Origin: Deltaproteobacteria bacterium
GTDB taxonomy: Bacteria > Myxococcota_A > Polyangia > HGW-17 > SLPX01
Direction: 5' to 3'
Length of the DNA stretch: 8,474 bases
NCBI GenBank assembly: GCA_011390535.1
Contig: JAABSF010000094.1
Span: 1-8,474, forward strand
A program made the position numbers and the translations under genes. Positions 1 through 6,374 of the stretch are shown here, one piece after another; position 1 is the first letter of the stretch; each line of letters opens with the position of its first letter. Under the pieces are notes generated by a model that had not been told where the DNA came from, searched no databases, and was given only the letters and a program-made list of their open reading frames with translations.

Positions 1-1296
1 GAGCCCGACCGCAAAAAAAGCGGCCAACTGAACGACGATGACGCCTGGAAGTGATTTTAAGAAATTATCATAGTAAGGTTGAATCAGGGCTCCCTCCCAG
101 CGCAGGAGAAATGCTCCGAAATATGCGATGGGGATGATTATAAGGTCATTTAATACTTCAAAAACTCGACCTCGCCCAAAAAGCCCAACCAGGGTAGGGA
201 GGAGAGTTCTTTTTTCTGTTTCAGGTTCGGAGGGTTCATCTACCGCATCTACCGGCTTTTCAAGCTCATTTTCTTCCTTGGCCGGCTCATAGACTCTCAC
301 CCTGCCCAGGAATACACCCAGGAAAACAATTGTTAGGCTGAACCCTGCGAGAAGAAGCAAGGCGATATGCCAGCGAAGCTCCCTTACAAGCAGTGCCATC
401 AGCCCGGCGCCTATGGCCAGTGCCCAGATGGTCAGAACGGCTTTTCGCTCGGAGAGCCCCAGCGCTACCAGTCTGTGTGAGGTATGGTCCTTTCCTCCTT
501 GTGTAACCGGACGGCGACGGAGTTTGCGGCTTATAGCCACGAGAGTAGTGTCCATTATGGGAATGAGCAATAAAAGAACGGGTATAGCTACTACGCCCAA
601 GGCTTTTCTGGTCCCTCTGCCCTTGTCCATGAGGGTTACTCCACCTAGAAAGAAGCCAAGAAAGAGGCTCCCGCTGTCGCCCATAAATATGGACGCCGGG
701 TGGAAATTGAAAACCAGAAAACCTGCTGTCGCCCCACAAAGAGCGGCTGCCAGGCAGGCTACCCCTGTCCGGCCGGTTTGATTCAACATTACGATAAGGA
801 AAACACATGCGATTAAGGTGACCCCGCCGGCGAGGCCGTCCATGTTGTCCAACAGGTTCATTGCGTTAGAGATTCCCACTAACCAAAAAATCGTCAGTGA
901 GGTATCTATGACGCCGTTTCCCGTCCATTCTAATCTGAGCTTGAATGTCGTCAAAGCCGCGGCGATTATTATTTGCCCTATGAGTTTTGTGTGCGGTTTG
1001 AGACTGATGAGATCATCCGCAAGACCTAGTAAAAAAACAGCGGAAGCGCAACCAACCAGAATAGCGTCACCACGAACCCAGTGTGGTCGGTAGACGAGAT
1101 AACCTGCCAGGAAGGCAAAATAAATCGCGACTCCACCATGCAAAGCCGTGGGGGTTTTGTGCCACCGATCCGCGCGTACATGGGCCACCCAATCAAAGCG
1201 CCTTCCAAGGGAACGCATGAGAAGGGTGAGTACCAAAGACACTGCCATGGCTACACCGAAAGAGAGCAGCCAGGGGATCTTTTCAAATGTCAGCAT
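1..1296 (-). CDS. Polyprenyl-phosphate sugar-1-phosphate transferase (MraY/WecA family) with C-terminal membrane extension, partial
   Basis: The frame is open for 432 codons from ATG at 1296 to the left edge, so the C-terminus is missing. The protein is very hydrophobic, with about ten membrane helices in residues 1-332. Family motifs are visible: the Mg-binding pair LADDL (D94, D95), NLLDNMDGLAGG (147-158), FMGDSGS (204-210) and KDHTSHR (269-275). This family moves a sugar-1-phosphate, often GlcNAc-1-P, from a UDP-sugar to undecaprenyl phosphate at the inner membrane and so starts a surface glycan. The NLLDNMDG and GDSGS context fits the WecA/TagO side better than MraY, but the sugar cannot be read from the sequence. 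After an acidic linker (about 337-363) a further segment begins at about 375, with LNDLIIIPIAYFGAFLLRWEG and KSLPGVIVVQLAAFF. It looks like the N-terminal membrane region of FlaA1/CapD polysaccharide proteins, suggesting a fusion. A TAA lies directly before the ATG, fixing this as the most upstream possible start; its ribosome site is poor. Confidence 0.9.
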   Translation of the reverse strand, partial: MLTFEKIPWLLSFGVAMAVSLVLTLLMRSLGRRFDWVAHVRADRWHKTPTALHGGVAIYFAFLAGYLVYRPHWVRGDAILVGCASAVFLLGLADDLISLKPHTKLIGQIIIAAALTTFKLRLEWTGNGVIDTSLTIFWLVGISNAMNLLDNMDGLAGGVTLIACVFLIVMLNQTGRTGVACLAAALCGATAGFLVFNFHPASIFMGDSGSLFLGFFLGGVTLMDKGRGTRKALGVVAIPVLLLLIPIMDTTLVAISRKLRRRPVTQGGKDHTSHRLVALGLSERKAVLTIWALAIGAGLMALLVRELRWHIALLLLAGFSLTIVFLGVFLGRVRVYEPAKEENELEKPVDAVDEPSEPETEKRTLLPTLVGLFGRGRVFEVLNDLIIIPIAYFGAFLLRWEGALIQPYYDNFLKSLPGVIVVQLAAFFAVGL

Positions 1297-1305
1297 TTAT
1301 AAACC

Positions 1306-1325
1306 ATGATCCGGCTCTCCCGCCG
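1306..1325 (-). repeat. Short hairpin-forming direct repeat, copy next to transferase start
   Basis: The + strand reads ATGATCCGGCTCTCCCGCCG. It matches the copy at 1345-1364 in 19 of 20 bases. On the minus strand it holds CGGC-GGGAGA-GCCG, a 4-bp stem with a 6-base loop. There is no U-run after it, so it is not a standard terminator. Its GGGAG may act as a ribosome site for the ATG at 1307. Confidence 0.75.
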
Positions 1326-1344
1326 ATGTCTTTGTTTATCGTCT

Positions 1345-1364
1345 ATGATTCGGCTCTCCCGCCG
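1345..1364 (-). repeat. Short hairpin-forming direct repeat, copy next to epimerase stop
   Basis: The + strand reads ATGATTCGGCTCTCCCGCCG, in the same orientation as the copy at 1306-1325 with a 39-base offset. It starts five bases beyond the epimerase stop codon. The same 4-bp stem is possible. No other copy was seen in the window. It may be a dispersed REP-like element or a local duplication. Confidence 0.75.
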
Positions 1365-1369
1365 GATGA

Positions 1370-2338
1370 TCAGGAAAGCTGATTTCTCACATTATTGATT
1401 ACATCGCTCAAGATCACTTTAAGAGTTCTTTTTGGCGACCAGTGGATAAGGTCATGTATTTTTTCAATAGAGGGGATTCTGCGCTGCATGTCTTCAAACC
1501 CCTCTTCGTAAGCTTCATCGTATGGGATGTGTTTTATTGGGGAATTGCTGTTGCAAGTGTCCTTGATTTTTTCTGCCAGAGTGTTCATGGAGACTTCTTC
1601 GGTGGATCCGATGTTGAACACTCCGCCGTATGCTGTTTCGTTTGTCAAAAGAGCTTCCAGGCCCGCAACCGTGTCGGCGACATGGCAAAAACACCTCGTT
1701 TGTTCGCCGTCGCCGTATACGGTAATAGGAGAGTTAGTTAGAGCTTGTTTAACAAAAGTGGGTATGACCATCCCATAGCGTCCGGTCTGTCTGGGGCCCA
1801 CTGTGTTAAAAAGGCGGGCTACCACCGTGGGCAACCCTCTCTCTTTTTGATAGGCCAGGGCTAAGAATTCGTCGATAGCCTTTGAGCAGGCGTAAGACCA
1901 CCTGCTCTTTACCGTGGCTCCTAAAACAAGATTTCCATCTTCTGTAAACGGAAACTTGGTGCTTTGGCCGTACACCTCAGACGACGACGCGACCAATACC
2001 GGTCGCTTTTTCTTTGAGGCCATCTTCAGCACCGTCTCTGTCCCTGAGACATTGGTCTCGATTGTATGAACAGGGCTTTCCACGATCAATCGGACTCCCA
2101 CGGCTGCGGCCAAATGAAAAACTGCGTCGGCTTCATCAATCAGTTCAGCCATAAGTGGGCTGTTCATTACATTGTCGATGACATAAGAGAAAGCGGAGTT
2201 TTCTTTTAGATGTTTTATGTTACGTATGCTTCCGGTTGAGAGGTCGTCGATGACCAAAACTCTGTGGCCTTTTTTTAAGAGCCGATCGGCTAAATGGGAG
2301 CCTATAAAACCGGCGCCTCCGGTGATGAGAAATCGCAT
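1370..2338 (-). CDS. NAD-dependent nucleotide-sugar epimerase/dehydratase (extended SDR)
   Basis: This 322-residue protein is a full-length extended short-chain dehydrogenase, a soluble enzyme that modifies a nucleotide-activated sugar. The NAD-binding Rossmann motif GGAGFIGS is at residues 7-14. The acidic residues D31/D32 after the second strand suggest a preference for NAD over NADP. The catalytic set is present: SSSEVYG (117-123) and YACSK (Y148, K152). The segments RLFNTVGPRQ and YGDGEQTR are typical of the group holding UDP-glucose 4-epimerases, dTDP-glucose dehydratases and UDP-glucuronate decarboxylases; which reaction it runs cannot be decided by eye. The start at 2338 places the Rossmann motif at the usual distance, and AAGGG lies about 10 bases upstream. 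It precedes the polyprenyl-phosphate transferase on the same strand, so it probably supplies a precursor for the same glycan. Confidence 0.92.
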   Translation of the reverse strand: MRFLITGGAGFIGSHLADRLLKKGHRVLVIDDLSTGSIRNIKHLKENSAFSYVIDNVMNSPLMAELIDEADAVFHLAAAVGVRLIVESPVHTIETNVSGTETVLKMASKKKRPVLVASSSEVYGQSTKFPFTEDGNLVLGATVKSRWSYACSKAIDEFLALAYQKERGLPTVVARLFNTVGPRQTGRYGMVIPTFVKQALTNSPITVYGDGEQTRCFCHVADTVAGLEALLTNETAYGGVFNIGSTEEVSMNTLAEKIKDTCNSNSPIKHIPYDEAYEEGFEDMQRRIPSIEKIHDLIHWSPKRTLKVILSDVINNVRNQLS

Positions 2339-2496
2339 AAAAACAGAACCCTTTTTGTCATTCGAAGCAATTTAGTCCTTAATGAAAACCATCGTGAAGA
2401 TAATCTCAATGAAAAATTTTGTCGAGCTTCCATACCAATTGTCCTTGTCTTAATTTCATTGTCTTCATCCCCTGCCCCGCCGTTATCCAAGGAAGC
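2339..2496 (-). other. Gap between cheB and the polysaccharide genes
   Basis: This is the only sizeable non-coding gap, 158 bases, and it separates the tightly overlapped che operon from the sugar genes. An 8-base inverted repeat (GAGCTTCC at 2424-2431, GGAAGCTC at 2491-2498, the second arm overlapping the cheB stop) is followed on the minus strand by AAAATTTTT. The 59-base loop makes it a weak terminator candidate. No clear -35/-10 pair was found, although a separate promoter for the epimerase would have to lie here or inside cheB. An open frame from TTG at 2490 crosses the gap but resembles nothing and overlaps the epimerase start. Confidence 0.4.
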
Positions 2497-3750
2497 TCAG
2501 TTGTTTTTGATAGATGTCATCAACCACTGGATGCTGGAAGAGATCCCGTCCAGAGGGGCGATGATGTCTACAACACCCTCTTGTATGGCCTGGCGGGGCA
2601 TTCCATAAACAACCGCCGTGGAACGATCTTCAGCTATAATCTTACCGCCGTTTTCGCGAATGGCTCGTGCTCCGAGACAACCGTCATCGCCCATGCCTGT
2701 AAGAATTACCCCGATTACATTAGAGCTGAAAACACTCCGCGCCGAGAGAAAAAGTGTATCAATGGAGGGAATATATCGATCTGATTTTTCAGGCATATGC
2801 AGGCGAACTATTGGACGACCACGGGAACGGGCTATAGTCATGTGGAAACCTCCCGGTGCAATCAAGGCGCTCCCCGGATTGAGTGGTGAGCCGTCTGCGG
2901 CTTCACGGACATTGATTTCCAGTTTACGGGAGAGTCTGGCTGCAAATTCGGTTGTGAACCGGGGTGGCATATGTTGAATTATCACAATAGGCCACGAACA
3001 GTCCGGGAGGAGTGATCCGAGCACTTTTCTCAACGCTCTCGGGCCACCGGTGGAGGCACCTATAAGCAATACGCCTTCTTTGTTTTTGGGTGAAACCGAT
3101 TGAGGTGGAACCCTTTGAGCCGAACCGGAATAAGAGGGAACTCTATGAGGTGAACCTGATTGAGGGGTATCATCGAAATGAGACAAACGAGTTGTTTCGG
3201 CTTGGGGAATCTGCTTGGGTGTGGTCGACTTTTCAGGTTCTTTCTTGGGGAGAGGAGAGAGCGTGATTGAGTGAGTATCTGTTTCCGCAACGGGTAGTCC
3301 GGCGATGGAGTGAAACCCGGTGACTTGGTCGGGTTGTGCGTCCGAGAGATATAGATCCATTCGAGCGGATGCAGCCTCGTGTATTTTCCCAACCAGCTCG
3401 TCTCTAATCTTCAAGAGTGATTTTGATGCTTTTTGTGATGGTTTGGCCACAAAGTCTAAGGCCCCTAGATCGAGTGCTCTTAACACATCTTCGCGACCGG
3501 CGTGGGAAGAAACTACTATGACGGGTGTAGGACGCCTGTATGTAAGGATGCGCAGAAATGCGAACCCGTCCATACGGGGCATCTCCAAATCCAGGGTGAT
3601 TACATTTGGTTGAAGATTCTCCACCAGCCTCAGTGCTTCGTCTCCATCAACCGCGATTCCGACCACCTCGATATCTTTGCTTGTCTCCAGCATAGATTTT
3701 ATTGTTCGTCGGCTGTAGGCGGAGTCATCAACAATGAGAACACGAATCAT
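2497..3750 (-). CDS. cheB: Chemotaxis methylesterase/glutamine deamidase CheB
   Basis: This 417-residue protein removes methyl groups from receptor glutamates and deamidates receptor glutamines, resetting the chemosensory pathway. Residues 1-105 are a receiver domain with an intact pocket: D8/D9, phospho-acceptor D54 in TLDLEMPRMDG, S81/S82 and K103. Residues 226-410 are the esterase domain with the full triad: S233 in GASTGG, H260 in IIQHMP and D356 in GMGDDG. The triad spacings (27 and 96) match Salmonella CheB closely (26 and 96). The linker, about residues 120-223, is much longer than in enteric CheB and is rich in Ser, Pro and Thr, with a tandem repeat near 196-221. The start ATG overlaps the cheR stop as ATGA, and AAAAGGA lies 10 bases upstream. 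The gene ends the che operon. Phosphorylation by the CheA encoded upstream would be expected to activate it. Confidence 0.97.
   Translation of the reverse strand: MIRVLIVDDSAYSRRTIKSMLETSKDIEVVGIAVDGDEALRLVENLQPNVITLDLEMPRMDGFAFLRILTYRRPTPVIVVSSHAGREDVLRALDLGALDFVAKPSQKASKSLLKIRDELVGKIHEAASARMDLYLSDAQPDQVTGFHSIAGLPVAETDTHSITLSPLPKKEPEKSTTPKQIPQAETTRLSHFDDTPQSGSPHRVPSYSGSAQRVPPQSVSPKNKEGVLLIGASTGGPRALRKVLGSLLPDCSWPIVIIQHMPPRFTTEFAARLSRKLEINVREAADGSPLNPGSALIAPGGFHMTIARSRGRPIVRLHMPEKSDRYIPSIDTLFLSARSVFSSNVIGVILTGMGDDGCLGARAIRENGGKIIAEDRSTAVVYGMPRQAIQEGVVDIIAPLDGISSSIQWLMTSIKNN
3089..3165 (-). repeat. Imperfect 30-base tandem repeat in the CheB linker
   Basis: About 2.6 imperfect units of 30 bases (3089-3118, 3119-3148, 3149-3165) encode a 10-residue periodic segment with SGSPHRVPSY followed by SGSAQRVPPQ. 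It sits in the disordered linker between the receiver and esterase domains (about residues 196-221). Units keep the reading frame, so copy changes would alter only linker length. Confidence 0.7.
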
Positions 3751-6374
3751 CGGCCGTTTTTCCTTTTGTCGTTTAAGTGTTCAGGTTGTTTCGGCACTTT
3801 GGGTTTTTCCGGTTCTTCTTGGTTTTCCGGTTTGGATCTTGTGTTTGTTTTCACCGTTGGGTTGTTCGATTTAGTAAAGGGTTTCTCTTTGTTGGAAACT
3901 TTGCCTAAACTGTCTGTATTTTTACCGGACACCGTCTTTTTGAAATTGCCGGTGATTGGTGCATCTTTTTTGTTCTGTGTGTTTGCCGTGATCAGTGGCT
4001 TTCTGTATGCAAGATCATTAGATAGCCTTATGCACTGGAATGCCGTGGATGTATTTAACAGGTTTTCAGAGTGACCCAAAAGCAAGTAGCCTCCGGGTTT
4101 CAGTTTTTGATAGAAAAGCTCGGCCACCTTGCGCCTGATTTTTTCAGGGAAATAGATAAAAACATTACGGCACATGATCACATCCAAGTTTCTTAACGGA
4201 GATAATAATGCTTTATCAAGAAGATTTGAGCGATTGTAAGAGACCATATTTTTGATATCTTTCTTAATCTCATAGACGTGTTTTCTCTTCTTGAAATATG
4301 TTCTCTTAATGTAAGCCTCTTGTTTTTTGTCCGATAGGCGGAAAGATGATGCGCTATAAAGTCCACGCCTTGCCTTGTTTATGGCTCTTTGACTGATGTC
4401 ACTTCCAAATATCCGGACATCCCAATCATCGAAGAGCCCACATTCTTTTACTAGTATCGCAAGAGTTAACGGTTCCTCCCCGGTTGAACACCCCGCACTC
4501 CAGATGCTGAGTTGATCCTTGGGTTTCCCGCGGCTTTTGATATCCGGTAAGATCTCCAAGGAGAGTGCTTCGAGTTGGTAGTTCTCTCTGTAAAAATATG
4601 TTTCATTGTTTACAATAAGGTCTGTTATTTTAGTGATCTCATCCAGCCGGTTTTTGTTGAAGCGGAGGTACTGATAGTAATCTTCGAAGCTTTCCATTTG
4701 AAGCTCTTGAAGACGAGGCTGAAGCTTTCTCCATATGCGGTTTAAATTTTCATCACCGAGATAAAAACCGCAGAATTCTACTATGAGGTCACGTATCAGA
4801 TGAAATTGCTCAATTGATATAGGAGAATGTTTTTCAGTCGATTCATTTCTCGAAGCCATGGAGGAGGTTTCACGAAAAGCACATGTTTCTGCTATCGTTT
4901 TCTTGTCTGTTGTGTTCCGGGCATATTCTTGAGCTTTGTATTCACTTGTCTCCTGTTCGTCGGAGTTTTGGGCACTCCTTAAGGGGGGGGTTTTTGTGTC
5001 GGTTTTCATGCGATTTGTGATCATACGCCAAAGTAAAGGATCCAAGCTTTCTCTTTTTTCACTAACTGCCATGATGGTTGCTGAGCGATGACGAGAACCG
5101 ATGATCCCCAAGGTGCGAGCACCTTCTTGTTTTAAGCAGAAGTCGGTGTTCTTTTTTGTCATCTCATTGATAATGGGAGCTATGCAACTTTCGTCGCCGA
5201 GTTTTGCCAACACCTTTAGAGCTGAGAGAGCCAGCTCTTCGTCAGGGCTTCGAATGTCCTTGAGTGCCGCTTTTTGCATAGCTTCGATATCCCCTTTTCC
5301 TGCCCCGGGAAGGCGGGCTATAAACTCATAGAGGGAGATTCTGTTTTTCGGGTTTTCCTTTCGTGTCAAGTTACCAAGCTCGGGGATTATGACTTGAGCC
5401 ATGTAGCACAGAGCGTCCATTGCGCCCGCCCCTGTCTCATTGTCCAAAGTTGCCGCGAGTAATGGTTTTATTAGAGATTTGTCCCGACGCCACGAGAGGA
5501 CTGTGGCAGCTCCACGCCGGATTTCAGGATTTCGATTTTTCAGCTCCCTTACCAGGAGAGATGCTTCTTTACGCTTCATGTTACATATCAAACGCATCAT
5601 TTTAGCGCGGCCTTGGCCGTCCAGTAAGTTATGAGCTGTCTTGCAGGCTATGAGCGCAGCACGCCTGATACCCGAGATTGGGTTTTTGAGGGCGGCAACC
5701 AATGGCTCAACAAAACTCGGATCTCCTGTCAGGCCCATGACACGAATAACTGATGGTTGGGCTGCTGATTCCAGGGAAGTAAGCTTGAGGACCGGCTCGG
5801 GATTAACCCGTTTGCCGATTTTCCAGAGAGAATCCAGTCCGGCTACCGTCACCAACAAACCGCCTCTGCCCAAATGCTTTTCGAGCGCTCTTTTTGCCTC
5901 CCTTTTTCCTGTTTTTCCCAGGGCTTCCGCTGCGGCCATTTGCACATTTTCATCTTGGTCATAAAGGCTGTTAATGAGCACTTCTAAAGAAGTCGTTTGT
6001 ATGGAACCAGCTTCGAAAATTGTACCCAGGGTGTCTATGAACAGCTTGCGGACCGGGCTTTTGTCGGCCACTTTGGAGCAGAGCTGGTCAACGCTTTTTT
6101 CTCCAAGGGCGGCGAGGGCTTCCAGCGCAGAGTTGCGCGGAGCGGGGTCAGCGTCTTCTTCTACAATATTTACAAGCTTTTTTACGGCGTCTTTTGCTTT
6201 CGGCCATTGGCAAAAGATGGACATAGCCCTTTTTCTAACCCGCCAGCTGGAGTCATGGAGTGCTCTGGAGAGGAGCTTTATAGATTCAGGGTTTTTGAGA
6301 TCAATGGATTCAAGATCTCTGATTTTGCGCTCTTCATCTTGATCGAAAAAGGTGAATGGAGGCTTCTCTTTCAT
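3747..6374 (-). CDS. cheR: HEAT-repeat protein fused to CheR receptor methyltransferase
   Basis: This 875-residue protein is about three times the length of a normal CheR (near 280). Residues about 20-450 form roughly 11-13 HEAT-like helical repeats, shown by recurring units such as VQMAAAEALGKTG, IRRAALIACKTA and LALSALKVLAKLG. Residues about 452-515 are a polar, probably disordered linker. About 516-575 match the CheR N-terminal helical subdomain (IEQFHLIRDLIVEFCGFYL). About 580-790 are the SAM-dependent methyltransferase: NNETYFYRE, the SAM loop GCSTGEEPLTLA (near 627), FGSDIS, MCRNVFIYF (near 735) and LLLGHSENL (near 765). It should methylate receptor glutamates with S-adenosylmethionine. 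The last 85 residues are Lys/Asn/Pro-rich and low in complexity. No CheR-binding pentapeptide partner is visible. The start overlaps the upstream stop as ATGA; the best ribosome site, AAGGTG, is about 13 bases away and weak, so coupling is likely. HEAT repeats usually bind proteins; the target here is unknown. Confidence 0.95.
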   Translation of the reverse strand: MKEKPPFTFFDQDEERKIRDLESIDLKNPESIKLLSRALHDSSWRVRKRAMSIFCQWPKAKDAVKKLVNIVEEDADPAPRNSALEALAALGEKSVDQLCSKVADKSPVRKLFIDTLGTIFEAGSIQTTSLEVLINSLYDQDENVQMAAAEALGKTGKREAKRALEKHLGRGGLLVTVAGLDSLWKIGKRVNPEPVLKLTSLESAAQPSVIRVMGLTGDPSFVEPLVAALKNPISGIRRAALIACKTAHNLLDGQGRAKMMRLICNMKRKEASLLVRELKNRNPEIRRGAATVLSWRRDKSLIKPLLAATLDNETGAGAMDALCYMAQVIIPELGNLTRKENPKNRISLYEFIARLPGAGKGDIEAMQKAALKDIRSPDEELALSALKVLAKLGDESCIAPIINEMTKKNTDFCLKQEGARTLGIIGSRHRSATIMAVSEKRESLDPLLWRMITNRMKTDTKTPPLRSAQNSDEQETSEYKAQEYARNTTDKKTIAETCAFRETSSMASRNESTEKHSPISIEQFHLIRDLIVEFCGFYLGDENLNRIWRKLQPRLQELQMESFEDYYQYLRFNKNRLDEITKITDLIVNNETYFYRENYQLEALSLEILPDIKSRGKPKDQLSIWSAGCSTGEEPLTLAILVKECGLFDDWDVRIFGSDISQRAINKARRGLYSASSFRLSDKKQEAYIKRTYFKKRKHVYEIKKDIKNMVSYNRSNLLDKALLSPLRNLDVIMCRNVFIYFPEKIRRKVAELFYQKLKPGGYLLLGHSENLLNTSTAFQCIRLSNDLAYRKPLITANTQNKKDAPITGNFKKTVSGKNTDSLGKVSNKEKPFTKSNNPTVKTNTRSKPENQEEPEKPKVPKQPEHLNDKRKNGR
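3761..3767 (-). promoter_or_regulatory. Ribosome binding site of cheB inside the cheR end
   Basis: The minus strand reads AAAAGGA, 10 bases before the cheB ATG at 3750. It is the clearest Shine-Dalgarno sequence among the overlapping junctions here and supports this start. It allows cheB to be initiated anew as well as by coupling. Confidence 0.6.
4983..4995 (-). repeat. A5C8 homopolymer tract in the HEAT-CheR linker
   Basis: The minus strand reads AAAAACCCCCCCC, coding K T P P near residue 461, just where the HEAT array ends. Losing one C puts TAA directly after the tract. Gaining one C leads to TGA about 13 codons later. Either slip would leave the HEAT part without the methyltransferase. 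The tract lies in a linker with no sequence constraint, so its length is either tolerated or selected. Confidence 0.85.

Larger units (their letters stand above)
1297..1369 (-). other. Gap between epimerase and transferase genes
   Basis: This 73-base gap contains two copies of a 20-base repeat (listed separately) and no convincing promoter or U-tailed terminator. On the minus strand a five-codon open frame, ATG at 1307 (M V Y K C stop), ends with a TGA that overlaps the transferase start as ATGCTGA. A GGGAG lies 9 bases before that ATG and comes from the right-hand part of the repeat. The transferase ATG itself lacks a good ribosome site, so coupling from this tiny frame is possible but unproven. 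Confidence 0.5.

Noticed and set aside
287..808. 173-codon open frame on the minus strand
   Set aside because: It lies in another frame within the MraY/WecA-type gene; the product is Ser/Arg/Gly-rich with no domain, whereas the other frame carries all family motifs.
413..1093. Two open frames on the + strand (413-781 and 818-1093)
   Set aside because: They are antisense to the transferase gene, with no family similarity and compositions typical of shadow frames.
1306..1364. CRISPR-like array
   Set aside because: There are only two 20-base repeats with a 19-base gap, and no cas genes or further units.
2302..2490. 62-codon minus-strand frame from TTG across the cheB-epimerase gap
   Set aside because: It overlaps the epimerase start, uses a TTG start, has no convincing ribosome site and no recognisable product.
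2424..2498. Inverted repeat as a firm rho-independent terminator of the che operon
   Set aside because: The 59-base loop and the weak T-run 9 bases beyond the stem make this doubtful; it is mentioned only as a weak candidate.
3060..3392. 110-codon minus-strand frame inside cheB
   Set aside because: It is a shadow of the low-complexity CheB linker; its Pro/Leu/His pattern comes from the same tandem repeats.
3502..4074. 190-codon + strand frame with a hydrophobic stretch
   Set aside because: It is antisense to the end of cheR and start of cheB. The Phe/Leu/Val-rich part is the complement of Lys/Asn/Glu codons in the CheR tail, not a real membrane protein.
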